Below are positions 37,184 through 49,922 of a DNA stretch of 64,000 bases, in pieces. Both the position numbers and the translations under genes were made by a program. The first letter of the stretch is position 1. Each line of letters begins with the position of its first letter. The DNA comes from Alnus glutinosa (lineage: Eukaryota; Streptophyta; Magnoliopsida; Fagales; Betulaceae). Location of the stretch: assembly GCF_958979055.1 (NCBI RefSeq), contig NC_084887.1, positions 26,961,544 through 27,025,543 of the forward strand, in the 5' to 3' direction. The notes below the pieces were generated by a model that saw nothing but the letters and a program-made list of their open reading frames with translations, had not been told where the DNA came from and ran no database searches.

Positions 37184-38150
37184 GTTGAAATATGTATACG
37201 TATTGCGTGCTACTACCTTTGTGCCGTTAAAACCCTCTCTCTCTAATAATTATTTTATATATCTTAATAGAAACAGTTGGTTGAGGCATGAAAACCTCAT
37301 GATTGAACTGCCAACCCCAGGAATGAAAGCTAGCCCTCCAGCTAATTATGGCGAGAGATGGATGATATAGGGGCAGAAATTAAGATAGTCCTGATCGATT
37401 AAGACAAATATGAGATCAGAGGCACCCATGCCAGTACTACTCCCACTATTGTTCTGCAGTAGCAATTAGCCGCCTCATCCCGCAATCATACAACTCGATC
37501 TTCTTAATTAAGGTATTACACTACTATTAGCTGATCATATTTTCATTAATTCTTGACATTAATTGATGTGAAAAATGGAACAGCTTCATTTTGATTTTCC
37601 TCTCAAATGTTTTTTGGGGGGCTTTAATTTGCATGCAGCAATTAAAACGCATTTATTTGAATCTTAATATGCAAATTAAAAGGGCTTCTAAGTGACCAAG
37701 AATACTTTTTGTATTCGATCGTTTAACGTTAGGTATATATGGTTGTCTAGATTGTGACACTTATGTCAGACGAAACAGGTCGCTTGCAAAATCATTTTCA
37801 TCGTGATTTTCACACAGAAAAATCACTTTCACTGTGATACTCACATAGTCACATGCATGATCAAAGCATTGGTTTTGATGGCTATGGGCGCTTGGAAGTT
37901 ATACATCAATGATCAAACGTTTAATCATTGCCAATTTTTCCATTCAAACTGAGACAAAAATGGAATTACTTGTCTTCTAAGTTATCTCTTTTGTGTTTTT
38001 GAACCTCTTCTAAAAGATTTGTGTCAATATATATCCTCATCTAAAGGTTGCTGCCATCAGAAAGCTAGGAAGGTGGTTGCGGGATTGTGCATGGTGTTTG
38101 ATACTCTCACTGTGTGGCCGTGGCAGCTTGACAAGGAGACGTCGAGGAAA

Positions 38151-40255
38151 ATGAGGGGGAAAACAGTGTCAGGAAAAGCCATTCTTTTACTCTGTCTTGC
38201 CAGCTTTCTTGCAGGATCCCTCTTTACCAGCCGTCAGACATGGAAGAATCACCCTTCTCAAACCAAACAGCCTCAGAATATTCCCATCATGCCAAACCAT
38301 GTCAACTGGCCGCTCGACGACGCAGTGACGCGAGATTGTGATCACAAGCGGGTGAGAGGAGACTGATCACTCAGTGAGTTTATTTTGGTTATAATTAAAT
38401 TTCTCAGCTTCCTAACGTTTCTTTTTTTCTTACGTAAATCTGCAGAAACTGGTTGAAGGAAAATCTGGAGACATCATGGAAGAAGTCGCAAAAACCCATC
38501 AAGCTATCCAGCAAGTCGAATTATTTTAACTATTTTTTGGAAATTTTAATGTTAGTGGGGTGTCATTAATTAATTTATATGTACATTAATGCGATAGGTC
38601 GCTGGATAAAACAATTTCAACATTGGAAATGGAATTAGCAGTAGCTCGTACGAGCCAGAGCGGTGGAGTACAACTTCCATTAATAGAAAGAGCTTCTAAT
38701 CACAGCTTACAGAAGGCCTTTGTTGTCATCGGAATTAACACCGCATTTAGCAGCCGGAAACGGCGAGACTCGGTCCGAGAAACATGGATGCCAAGAGGTT
38801 TTCTCTTTCGCCATCCATCTCGATCACTCCCTTATTTTTTTTTTAAAAAAAACTTTTGATTAATTAATTTGATCAACCATTGCAGGAGCAAAACTGAAGA
38901 CACTGGAGAAAGAGAAAGGGATTGTTATACGGTTTGTGATCGGACACAGCGCCACGCCGGGAGGGGTTCTTGATAGAGCAATCGACGCAGAAGAGGCGGA
39001 GCACAAGGATTTCCTTCGGCTCAAACACGTGGAGGGTTATCATGAGCTCTCTACCAAGACCCGGCTGTATTTTTCCACCGCTGTCACCATCTGGGATGCC
39101 GATTTCTACGTGAAGGTGGACGACGACGTCCATGTAAATTTGGGTTAGCTCCATAATTATCCAGTAAATTATATATATAATTAAATGTGTATGATCATAT
39201 ACCATATAGAAAATTGGATTTTGGTAGGGGTGATGGCGAGTACACTTGCACGGCACCGATCCAAGCCCAGAGTTTATATTGGGTGTATGAAGTCTGGCCC
39301 AGTTCTATCTCACAAGTAAGACAAATCAGATTCATTTCATATATTATATATATAATCAACTTCTTTTTAATTAATTATTTTTATTTTCTGGGTTAAATAT
39401 AGAGATTAGAACAAGATATTTAGCATTGTTATTGTGTGGCAGGGGGTTGAAATATCACGAGCCAGAGTATTGGAAATTTGGTGATGAAGGGAACAAGTAC
39501 TTCAGGCATGCCACTGGCCAAATCTATGCCATCTCCAAAGACCTTGCTGCCTACATCTCAATCAACCTGTGACTCCAAAACTTCTTCTTTCTTCTTTTTA
39601 TTTATTTATTTTATTTTTCCGGCTGATGTTGGAAAATCTGAAATATTTTTTTTTTTTTTTTTGTTTTTTTGTTTTGTTTTGTGGGGTGTATGGGACTTTG
39701 GTATGGTATGATTTGGCAGGCCCATATTACATAGATATGCGAACGAGGATGTTTCATTGGGCTCCTGGTTGATCGGATTGGAAGTTGAACACGTCGACGA
39801 CCGTTCTATGTGCTGTGGGACCCCTCCAGGTAAGGAACTTCAGTTCTCTATCCCTGGAAATGGGCCCCAGTTGGTTTTTGTATTTATGTTTTTGTTGTTA
39901 CATTTATCATGTTTAGTCAAGTAAAAATGACATAATTCTAAATCACGTCAAGATATAGTTTAGTATTTCGATGTAAATATACACGTGGGACACATGATTA
40001 ATGCGTTTTCTAAAATATGTTTAATTTGACCCCAAGAAAAAAAGTGACAGAATAATGCTTAATTAGCATTGTCACTTAACGACGGTTCTCTGGTGTTACG
40101 TGATAGATTGCGTATGGAAGGCACAGGCAGGGAATTTATGTGTGGCATCATTCGATTGGGCATGCAGTGGAATATGCAAATCCGTGGCCAGGATGAAAGA
40201 CGTGCATAAGTCATGCGGAGAAGGAGATGGAGCTATTTGGAACGTTAATCTTTGA
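38151..40255 (+). CDS. GT31 beta-1,3-galactosyltransferase, KNS4/B3GALT8-like
   Basis: An eight-exon gene coding 398 residues: 38151-38351, 38446-38510, 38598-38797, 38886-39143, 39228-39315, 39443-39568, 39720-39829 and 40107-40255. It is a type II Golgi protein: a short basic N-terminus, then a single anchor ([16 protein letters not shown]), the DUF4094 stem with a helical [12 protein letters not shown] stretch, then the galactosyltransferase domain with [34 protein letters not shown] (metal-binding DDD near residues 234-236), the [20 protein letters not shown] motif and the Cys-rich tail ending WNVNL. Family members add beta-1,3-galactose to arabinogalactan-protein glycans; the Arabidopsis neighbour-equivalent KNS4/UPEX1 acts in pollen wall formation. 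All introns are GT-AG except intron 2, which begins GCAAGT. The chosen ATG matches the family N-terminus; an upstream in-frame ATG at 38019 is less likely. It appears intact. Confidence 0.92.
38511..38597 (+). other. GC-AG intron (intron 2 of galactosyltransferase gene)
   Basis: Only a GC donor (CCA then GCAAGT) joined to TAG at 38595-38597 gives the family sequence HQAIQSLDKTIS with the frame kept. GCAAGT is the strong consensus for U2-type GC donors. The GT at 38515 would shift the frame. Confidence 0.82.
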
Positions 40256-41934
40256 CATAAATTAACCATAGATAAAGAAGAGAGAGAGAGAAATACAATA
40301 TTTATTTTTGTTGTCATATCTGATCAGTACTATTTATCTTTTTTTTTTTTTTTTTGAAATTGATCAGTACTATCTATCTAGGGCAAGTTTTTGTATTTTT
40401 TTTTTTATTATTAATGAAATTAATCGGGATAATTTAAATTTGGAAAGTCCCATATATAGAAAACCAAACACTCCATGAACAGAAGAAAATGGGAACAAAT
40501 AACATTTTTAAAAACTTCCCCACAATTATCATCCAATTACATAGAAAATAATATAAATAATGCTTCATTTTTTTTTCTCTTCTTCCGGCCATTTTGGTTA
40601 TATATACAACTACTAGTCAACGTACAAAAAGATGAACAAGAAAATGATTCTATGGGCCCACATGGGCTTGTCTGTCATATGCCTGAGCCCGGCCCAAAAT
40701 ATTTTGACAAAGACCCAAAAAGGAAAAGGGCGGTTCGTGCGGTCTTAATTATAAATTTTTTAAATTTTCGTCAAGACTCGAGAAGCTCCCGCCGTATCTC
40801 CCGCCCAAGATTTTCACTCCAATCATGTAACTTTACTGTTCCGAACCGCCTTTCATTGTCAATCATAGAGGATATCCAAATTCCAAATCATGTGGATAGT
40901 GTACTTTTTTTAATATTTTTTAACTGCTGACTATTACAAGAAACAGGTATTTTAGTTATTGTATATTTTTTTTTTTTTTAAAGTTGATAATAGCCTATTA
41001 AGCTGTATTTGTTTGTTTTTTTTTTTCATATTTAATTAAATAGATTAATGTAGAAAATTAAAACAAAAAATAAGAGTACATAGTATATTACACCCACTAT
41101 CACCGGAGATAATTGAAAGCGAAAAATGCTTCACATGTCCTTCACGGTTTAAGTTGTCAATTTACTTCATAAAGTTTTAATTGTTATCAAATAAATATTT
41201 CTGTCTACTTTTCGCTAAATTTCTAGTAATGCGCCATGTCGTCATACCTAGTCAGAAGGTGATACAAGTTTCTTTTAATAAAATTTAAAATAATAAATAA
41301 AAAAATAAATTTTTGTTTAGGGGTGGCCGCTTCGGGCACAGCTAGCCCACACGTGGGGTGGCCTGAGCTACCACCCTCCCTCGTGTTTTTTTTTTCTTTT
41401 TTTTTTTTTTTTAAAAAAAAATAATTTTTCTTTTTTTTTTTTCTTTTTGCTTTTAAATTTGAATTTATAATTCATTTTCTTTTTATATTTTTTTATTAAA
41501 AAAAGACACGTGTTGCTTTCTATATAAGTATCTCGTAAGAATACCATTAAAATTTTAACAAAAGATAAATAAAAATATCTATTGAATAATAATTAAAACC
41601 TTAAATCAATCAAATTTAATCCTTAAAGAATAAAAAATCGTACCTCAACCCCATCTGAAAAATGACATACTGAAAGTTGGATAAAAGTGGAATCTGAATT
41701 TGAAAAGAGAAAAGGAAAAAATTAAAAAAAGAAAAAGAAAAAGGAGGACGTAAATGATCCCAGCCCACCTTAGTAATATTACTCACAATACGACAACGTT
41801 AGAAAAGAAAGTTAGCAGGGCTAGTAGCCTAGTACTGTTAGTCTTTTTTTCTTTTCTTTTTTTGTGAGTTAGTACTGTTAGTCTTAAGAGCAAAGGGAAA
41901 AACGTAGAGACTCCAGAGGGCTGAACCGCCAACG
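40256..41934. other. Intergenic, with part of a GGGTGGC-core TIR element
   Basis: AT-rich. About 41110-41660 resembles the fold-back family at 32711 (central GGGGTGGCCGCTTCGGGC and CCACACGTGGGGTGGCC, GACACGTG motif), but its ends are decayed. No gene is seen. Confidence 0.5.
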
Positions 41935-41942
41935 ATATATAA
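41935..41942 (+). promoter_or_regulatory. TATA box of PHD-finger gene
   Basis: TATATAAA lies 105 bp before the ATG at 42047, at a typical distance for a plant promoter with a leader of about 75 bp. Confidence 0.6.
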
Positions 41943-42046
41943 AAGAGCACCCACCCTCCTTAAAGACAGCTTTTAACACTACCACTCCGCCCCACTCCAA
42001 CGTTTTGGAACCCTAGTCCCCCTAGAACCCCAATTAGCCAGTGGCG

Positions 42047-44435
42047 ATGGTTGTGAACGACAGACCGTTGAAGAGGATGAAGAGGAGGGTCTTCGGGGAT
42101 CTCCACGACTTCTTTCGTTTTCCTCCGGCGCCAGAGGAGGCCAACAGCAGCCTCGGAGGCCACCGGAAGGCCTTCAGGGACAGCGTGAGGGTGTTTCTGG
42201 AGAAGCACGCGCGCCTCACGCCCACGCCCACGCCCTCGGTGCTACCCTCCCTTCTGACCTGGCAGCTCCTGTTCCGAGTCGCGGACGGCCCGGATCCGGT
42301 GGTCGTGACCCTCCACGTGGTGGAGGAGGACGTTACCGGATCTACTCGTCGATCCGTTTACTGTGACCAGTGCCGAGTCGTGGGTGAGTCTTTTTCTTCG
42401 CCCTTAAGATTCTCAAGAATTTAATATTTATTATTTTTAATAAATATTTATTATTTATTATTTTACATATTGTTCGTTGACAGGGTGGAGTGGGCACCCG
42501 GTGTGTAGAAAGCGATATCATTTCATAATACGAAGGGAAGAGAGTGGTGTTCCGATAGATGATGATGATGATGATTTGGAAATGGAAGACTGGGTGTATC
42601 TTCAGCTGGAAGACCACACGCATCTTCTGCACGCTGTGGTTCACTCCAATGGCTACGCCCATCTTCTTACCCTCAATGGCAGGGAAGGTGGCTCCAGGCT
42701 TCTGTCCGGACGTCAAATCATGGACTTCTGGGATAGGCTCTCCACATCGCTTGCTGTCAGGTTTAATAATTAGCCCTGTCTATGGTAAAATGCTGCTTCC
42801 GTGGTTGGCATTCATTCATTCATTCATTCATTGAATTTCGTTTGTTGGTCAGGAAGGTTAGCGTGATGGATGTGTCAAAAAAACACGGGATGGAGTTCAG
42901 GCTACTTCGTGCAGTCACCAAAGGTCAGTCATGGTATGGTGAATGGGGTTATCTATTTGGTGCGGGCAGTTATGCTCTCACGCGCGAGGCTTACCTGGAA
43001 GCAGTGGATAGGCTATCCACCATGCCATTGTCCTCGTTTTTGTTCCAGGGGAGAGAACCTCGAACCCATTTGCAGGCCGCTATTGCTTTTTACGAGTCCC
43101 TATCGGCCACCCAACTCCAAACAATCAGGGATCTTTTCTCCTTTATGTTGCGTTTGATACATAGAGCTCGTAACCCACTGGATAAGATGCCTAGTAGCAC
43201 ATCCATGGAGCTTGAGTTCAGCACCTCAAAGGAGTTGTGTGCATGGACGAGGGACGATGTTGAGTGTGTGCAACAAGCGATGATGAAGGTGCTACTTGCA
43301 GCGGCAGCAGCAGCTGGTGAGCCCAGCTGGGTGACGAAGCGTGCTCTCAGGGGTGCAGTGTGCAAGTCGGCATCTTTGGAGCTTCTTGATTACTGCCTTA
43401 AGCACTTGAGAGGGAAGCTGGCAGCCGATGGCATGGTGGTCTGTTCCCGGTACAATTCCACTTCTAGTGCAGTGGAATTCAGGTAAAATGGGACAAAATT
43501 GTTTGGTTTGAGCTGCTTTTGTCTTTTGTTTTTGCACGCACTAAGTTTGTTTCAATTTGAATTTGGTAAATAGGCTTGAGCCTCTGAGTACTGTGCACAG
43601 TGGATTTGATTCGAGTTCAAACCACCCATCAGTAGAGCAGATTGTTTGCGATCTCAAGTTTCTATATGATTCAATTCTACACCCAGACTCCATGGTAAAA
43701 TTTAGACCCCAAGCAATGCGGGAATGTCTAATTGACTCAGCAACTAAGCTGCTTGACTGCAAGCAATTTATGAAGGACTACGAGCCCGATAGAATGACAG
43801 CAGAGAACCCTTTTGCAATACAGCTCTGGTGTTATGTTGAGCTCTCAGATAGGCCTAAAGATGACCTAGCTCTACCACCAGAGCTAATTGTCTTGCCCTT
43901 GAATGCCACCGTTGCTGACCTTAAAGGCAAAGCTACTAAAGCTTTTCAAGAGGTCTATGCAATGTTTAAAATGTTTCAGGCTGAGGAACTGCCGGAGTTT
44001 GGCCCTGTAGAGGATTCAATAACCGTGAAATTTTTGGTTGGAACGAGTGCATCAATACGAGTTCGAGGAAGATGCCCTGCAAAACATGGGCTAAGCCGAT
44101 TCCGGATGGAGAGGGGAATGGAAAACTGGACGGTTGATTGCACCTGCGGGGCTAAGGACGATGATGGTGAGAGAATGTTGGCTTGTGATACATGTGGTGT
44201 TTGGCAGCACACAAGGTGTGCTGGGATTGACAATTCCCGTGCAATCCCAGCAAAGTTTGTTTGCATGAGATGCTTCAAATCATACTGCAAAGAATCTAAA
44301 AAGGTTGATGTTTCTACCAGTGAGATTAATAGGGGACTGTTACCCAGCACATCTTGCAGGGATGAAGCAGTATCACTAGCAACTGATGGTCCTGGAGTCG
44401 CCTCTAACATGACTTTGAATTATGGTGTACGTTGA
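42047..44435 (+). CDS. MS1/MMD1-type PHD-finger protein
   Basis: Four exons (42047-42383, 42484-42760, 42853-43482, 43574-44435) encode 701 residues, close to Arabidopsis At1g33420. The N-terminus is basic (RPLKRMKRR, likely nuclear). The long middle region is the MS1/MMD1-family domain (WSGHPVCRKRYHFIIRR, GREGGSRLLSGRQIMDFWDR, SWYGEWGYLFGAGSYALTRE). A C4HC3 PHD finger near residues 602-650 reads CTCGAKDDDGERMLACDTCG, then VWQHTRC and FVCMRC. PHD fingers of this type read histone H3 tail methylation, and family members control tapetum and male meiocyte genes. The ATG at 42047 is preferred; no upstream ATG is in frame. An acidic DDDDDD run and an AAAAAA run are low-complexity. It is intact. 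Its 3' end faces the VPS9 gene, 322 bp away. Confidence 0.93.
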
Positions 44436-44757
44436 TTGTATGCTGTGTGTATAGTTCCTTATACATGTACAGTTTCTTTTTTGTTTAGGATTGGTGATAA
44501 GGCCTTATGTCTTATTGGGAGACTGTCAGTTGTGACTACCTCCCCTGTTTTTCTTTGTATGCTATTTATCAGTTTGTCCCTTGAGTAAAAGCTCAAAGAA
44601 AGATGAGAATTTTGTATGCAATCTCGTTTATGGATGTGAGTTGTTAACATTGTAAATAGACTTTCACGTGACAACATTCTATTACAATTGAACACAAGCA
44701 GCAAAGAAGTTATATCTAAGAACTCAAAAAAATTGCATTAGAGATACAGCTACCTTG

Positions 44758-47700
44758 TTAGCTTTCTCCTTGATTATCAATTTTTATATCTTTTCCCTCG
44801 GGCTGTTTTAGCAAAAAACTCGTTCCTTCAGAATGGGGAACAGAGGGTTCTGTCTTGGACACAGAGAGGTGTCTAACAGTTGTGCACAGACTCCTATACT
44901 TTGTGACTACATCCTTGTACAGACTCAGCAATCTCTCCACATCTCCGACTGTCAATTCACCAGCCTCCACGTCCATGTAAGGATAATTTGATCCACCTAT
45001 TGCAACCGAAGGCATTTGCAGATCTGCTAATTAAAATGAGTTGTAATCAATACTTGATTTTGATTTTTTTTTTTTTTTTTTTTTTTTTTTCTCGTTTCTG
45101 GTCGGAAATAAAGACATTATAATGTTTCTAAGAATACTACTATATGAGAGAGTGGGGCAGTAAGTAGCAACTGCAGCAGGTAAATGACAATGGACAAAAA
45201 ACATTTTAGCAGTTTTAGGCTTACCACTAACATCTTTATTTTTATCGCGCATTGCTGTTGAAGGAATAGGATTTGTTTGACCTTGCAATGTGGGTGAGGC
45301 TTCTATTTGTGTTGCTTTATTGGTTACTCTTGCTGCTTCCATGCTCTCCTCAAATTTCATTTCGTCCATAGAAAGAGATTTGGCACTTAAATCAACAACA
45401 AATGTCTTGGCTGACACAAGATTTGTAAAATAATATGCTGCTTCTGAGACAAGTATGGCCTGCCTCCGGTACAATTGGATGAATTTGAGGTTAGAGTGCA
45501 ACTGTGGAGGATTGGCCTGTTCATAACAAGTTTAAACATTCACTAACACTATTTTAAGAATGTACCTTAGTCCTTGTAACAAATAAAGCAAAATCAACGA
45601 CATTCTTACCATTAAAAGGACAAAATGGATATTTTCCATCACAAACATACCAACTAAAGCTTGCCATCAACAATGAATTTTTACTACTTAACTGATGACA
45701 TCAATCAGAAAATGTATTTTCAAAAATTTGCCATGGCTTCATGGATGCAGGGCAGATTTAGTAATTACACTCAAGGGAGAAGGACTTGCAATTTTTCATA
45801 TACATACCAAGCATTTAAATCAAAGGCTAGACCTTGAGCAACAAACTCAACTTGCATTTTCCATCTGCAAATTAGGCACTAAATCCAGTGAATAAAATGT
45901 TCGACTTCCATTAGAGATAAATTTTCATTCATAATAATGGTACGTATTCATTTGTTTCTTTGTTTACTTTTGCTGTACAAGGATAAAGGAAATGAACCAG
46001 AAATGTCACCAAGGTTAATGGTGGCAATGTTGATAACTGTACAAAAATAATCAATATGATGTTGATTGAAAAATGACAGCAACCTTCAGCTTGCTTATTC
46101 ATTTGAAAATGAACAAACAAATCAGATATATGATCAAACAAGTGATGCTAAAATATCCTTGTCGTTCCAAAGATCACAGGTCATAGATATATGATCAAAC
46201 AATGCTAATAATTAAGAAACATAATGACGATCAGCAGAATGGCTTATTACCAAGGAGAGCTTGCCTTGATCATAACATATATAAGAACAGGGAGAAAGTC
46301 ATCAAGCCCTGCTAGTACATGATTTTCTGACATCGATGCATTGAGCAACAAATTGTTGATGACCCTACAACAATTCATGATACACGAAAGCTTCTCACGA
46401 GGAGCTTTGAAAGTGTTGATTTTCTGCAATTCTTTCTCTGCAAGCTGAGTCAGAAAAATCAAGGGCAAAATTACGACAATCCTTTAGAGGAAGAGGTAAA
46501 ATTGCTATAACGATTGATAATAGAAAAAGAATGATGACGACTTTACATCACTTGTAAAAGACAAAATAATACAGGAAGAAGTTGCTCCAGGCACTAAAGG
46601 ATAGGGGGCATGAGGGAACACGACAAAATTATGACCAAAGGCAAAGGTCCAAAAATCATTCGATGATCTGGTTTTCACCACAAGTAGGTCTGACCAAATA
46701 AATTTATTTGAGATAATTCTTTGACTCTTAACATAAACTAAAATTATGAGTACAGATTAAATACCATTTGTCTGTCAAAAAATTCATAAAATGCCATACA
46801 CAATACAAAAGATAAACATACACCTACATAACATTAAAATATGTTTTTGCAGAATCGGAAACCCTATTTTACAGCAGAGAATATAACTAGTTTTTGGTTT
46901 GCCTCTCTAATGATTATTCCACTATTTGCTTATACAGAAGCAAGTAGACTGAAGTTGTACTGGGATATTGGCTGGAAATAATTACCTTAAATGACACTTA
47001 TAATGACAACACAATGCAATATCAGCAATTACTTAAGGTTTATTCGTGAAAAAATAAGAATGGTCCCACCTAATCGAATATCAGGCGGTATGCCATTCAG
47101 TGCTAATTTATTTACTATTTTGCTTATTTGCTAAAGGGAGCTGATCTCATATACATTTGATAGTATAGTTGTACTAATTTCTCTTGACACATTACGAATT
47201 CCCCTGGCATAGACTTGGGGTCAGTTTCGAAGAGTTTTAAGGGTTTAGACAAATGTTGGTCTGAAAGCCTTATGGGATTCTAACCTCTCTTTCGCTAAAT
47301 GCTACTTGTCTACAGCAAATCAATTTCACTAGAACAAAATTTGATCTCTGTTACCTAGTTCTTATACATTCATTCCTTTGGTTCATCAAATAATATCATG
47401 AATGCTCAACAATCCTACAATCCTAGCATCCCATGGAACTAACATGGCTATTATACCATGCCTAAAAATATAAAAACCAAGCATACCATCACCACATATT
47501 GAAAATAGCTCCATATACATGTCATAAATAACATAGCCCAAGACCTAAACAAATGCCAGCACACATACCAGCCACGACGCTTCATTGCGAAGTACTGCCG
47601 GAATATCTAAATGCTCGGGCTTCAAGAAGGTTTGCAACAAGCCAATCTTCTCCGAGATTTCACGATCAATCTTGGTATCCTCCGGAACCGAAGCAAATGT

Positions 47701-48294
47701 CCGCGAGAACAACTTTGTCATCACATATTTCTCCAGACCCTGAAGTATGTATTGTACAGGAAACAACATATCTAGCTCAGTATGCCACCTAAAAATTTAC
47801 AAAGTAGGCCACTCACACTTTTCTACAACTCGTGTTTCCAACAAGAGAGCAAGAACGCTATAGGCGTGTTGAGGCCTCAACAGCTAAGAATGATATAACA
47901 TTATTAGTACCTCCAATGCACTGTCAATTTCTTCATCGGTAGCACTTGCCCACAAGGGGTGTTCCCTAATAGCAGCCTCCATTGTCAAGAAGAACTCTTG
48001 CACCCTTTTGCCATCACTATCAGGGTTGGCCGTGTAAAACGAAAACGATACAATGAAGCTGACAAAAAATAGGTATATATTTTCATATAATTCAAAGCTT
48101 GAAGTATTGCAATCAATTAATTGGCAAGGGTTTCATGAACATACATATAAAACAGAGAATTAAAAGAAGGTTTGAGGGGTTAAATTTTACCTTTTGATGG
48201 ATCGGACGAGATCGAGGGAGGCGGGATTACGCATTCGATCCAGAAAATCGTAGAATGTTACCGACGGTGATGCTGCTGCGGCCGGTGCCTCCAT
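44758..48294 (-). CDS. VPS9-domain Rab5-type guanine-nucleotide exchange factor, VPS9A-like, short form
   Basis: Six exons (48294-48191, 48058-47911, 47739-47569, 46444-46265, 45516-45225, 45023-44758) encode 386 residues. The N-terminal helical part includes FYDFLDRMRNPASLDLVRSI and EHPLWASATDEEIDSALEGL. The VPS9 catalytic domain (about 85-240) shows LEKYVMTKLFSRTFAS, REKLSCIMNCCRVINNLLLN, DDFLPVLIYVMIKANPPQLH with the conserved Asp, Pro and Tyr, and AAYYFTNLVSAKTFV. The C-terminus keeps YPYMDVEAGELTVGDVERLL, a motif also in Arabidopsis VPS9A. VPS9A activates plant Rab5 GTPases (ARA6, ARA7, RHA1) in endosomal and vacuolar traffic. Arabidopsis VPS9A is about 520 residues, so this protein is shorter, mainly in linker and tail. 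Intron 4 uses a GC donor. Phases are consistent throughout and no stop interrupts. Confidence 0.9.
45517..46264 (-). other. GC-AG intron (intron 4 of VPS9 gene)
   Basis: On the minus strand the exon ends ATGATCAAG, followed by GCAAGC; the acceptor is GAACAG at 45517-45522. This yields VMIKANPPQLHSN, exactly the family sequence. A downstream GT (46253) would add 14 bases and shift the frame. Confidence 0.82.
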
Positions 48295-48594
48295 TGATGA
48301 GGATTTTTGTAGTTTTACTTCCAGAGAAGCATGGATGTCAGAATATGATCCCCTTTCTATTCTCTCTCCATCTTTGACTGAAAACTGAAAAATCAAAGAC
48401 ACAGAGTACTGTTTATCCCCACACCAACTGAACTCTGCAATTAGAGGAAGCATAGCATAGCATAGCAAGCGAAGAATGTTAGGTTTGGCACGTGACCTTG
48501 AGACTCTATTATCGGCCACCTGGCACACTAATAGCCCAAACCATAGCCAGTGTTGGGTTTGGTTGGCCCGGCCCATTTCTCAATGTTAATTCTG

Positions 48595-48803
48595 GAGTAA
48601 TGCTATTTTTAGTAAATTTTATTTTATTTTATTTTAAGAATTTTTAGTAAATTGTTATTAGTTTATTATGATTACAATACAATTTGATGATATGACAGTA
48701 AAAATCAGTCATTAAATCAGCACTTATAAAAAATAAAAAGATTAATTTTTACTTTTACGTCATCTCAATTGTAGAACATACAGTATACTAAATAATATTA
48801 CTC
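48595..48803. mobile_element. Small GAGTAA-ended MITE
   Basis: The 209-bp element begins GAGTAATGCTATTTTTAGTA and ends TACTAAATAATATTACTC, inverted ends of about 20 bp. Same end motif as 37012-37183. Confidence 0.6.
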
Positions 48804-49301
48804 GTAATCTTATGCCAACTAAGTGCACATTCATTAATTAGCCATACTAGTTATTTTAACTTTTAACAAACATTTTATGCTAATAGGATTGAATTTAGAG
48901 CTTTTGCTATTCCAATCTTTTTTCTAAAAAAAATATTTAATTATTTAATAAATATTCTAAACATAGCTAGTTCTAGCTTCACGTGACAGTATTCCAACTT
49001 TTTTTCTTAAACTTTTCATTAATTTAGAGAACTAAACCACTTTTTGTTTTTATATTTAAATGCATTCTACAATAACTTTCATTATCATTTTTCTATACCA
49101 TTTAAATTAAATATTATGAAAAAGAGAGAGATGAAAGAGACACCATTTAAAATTTAAAATTTAAATATTGTTTCAAATAAATACTAGAAGAATTGGAGAA
49201 GAATAAGAAAGTTGTTTAATATTAGAATAATGTTAAGAAAACCACTTTTGCTTCACTAGATTTAAGATACAACTTTTGATTTTTTTGGTGTTTCCTTAGG
49301 G

Positions 49302-49922
49302 TCCGTTTGGGTTTGCAATTTCAAAGAATGCAATTTAAAAATATGTGATTTTAAAAAGTGATTTTTAAAAACATAGTTAAGGGTCCGTTTGGGTTTGCGA
49401 TTTCAAAAAATGCGATTTTAAAATATCGATTTTAAAATGTGCGATTTAAAAAAGTGATTTTTAAAAACGCAATTAATGGTTAGGCAAAATCGCAGTTTGA
49501 CCTTTAAAATCTCATGTTAGTCTTTTAAAATTCTGCGTTTTAAAAAAAAAATCCAATTGCCTACGATTTGAAAAGGTAGTTTTTTGTGTTTTCAAATCGT
49601 AATTTTTAAAAAATGTAGTTCCCAAACAGTTCATTTCTGTTATTTAGTTTAAAATCGCACTTTTTGTCTACGAAATCGCAATTCTAAATGCACCTTAAGC
49701 GTTTGGCAAAATCACAATTTAACTTTTAAAATTGCAAGTTAGCCTTTAAAATTGTTACGTTTTCAAAAAAGAACCCCCTTACTTGCAATTTGAAAAAGTA
49801 ATTTTCTGCATTTTAAAATCTCAATTTTTTAAAAATACAATTTTCAAACGATTCATTTTATTTTTTACGATTTGATTTAAAATCGCACTTTTTATCTACA
49901 AAACCGCAATCCCAAACGGACC
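49302..49922. mobile_element. GGGTCCGTTTGGG-ended non-autonomous DNA element
   Basis: The left end GGGTCCGTTTGGGTTTGC occurs twice, at about 49301 and 49381. A right end CCCAAACGGACC lies at 49911-49922. The body is full of inverted GCGATTTTAAAA/TTTTAAAATCGC motifs. The doubled left end suggests a partial duplication or an element inserted beside a relative. hAT-like by sequence feel; no target duplication was confirmed. Confidence 0.6.

Larger units (their letters stand above)
34038..38150. other. Long intergenic region upstream of the galactosyltransferase gene
   Basis: No intact gene is supported. It holds long A/T homopolymers at 34431-34469, a (GA)n microsatellite at 34734-34763, an unclassified minus-strand frame at 34480-34615 (MNKHAESFGSWITTIGETTH at its start) that looks protein-like but lacks context, an imperfect inverted repeat at 36224-36300 (ATGGCTTTTAAAATTATC arms), and a small TIR element at 37012-37183. 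The rest is AT-rich sequence. Confidence 0.5.

Noticed and set aside
38019-38150. In-frame upstream extension of the galactosyltransferase start
   Set aside because: The family N-terminus begins a few residues before the membrane anchor, which fits the ATG at 38151; the extension shows no signal or conservation.
42041-42046. GTG start two codons before the PHD-finger ATG
   Set aside because: Plant nuclear genes start at ATG; 42047 is the first in-frame ATG after the TATA box.
48187-48576. Upstream in-frame extension of VPS9 exon 1
   Set aside because: The family begins near the FYDFLDRM helix; the extra 94 residues look like translated leader with no conservation.
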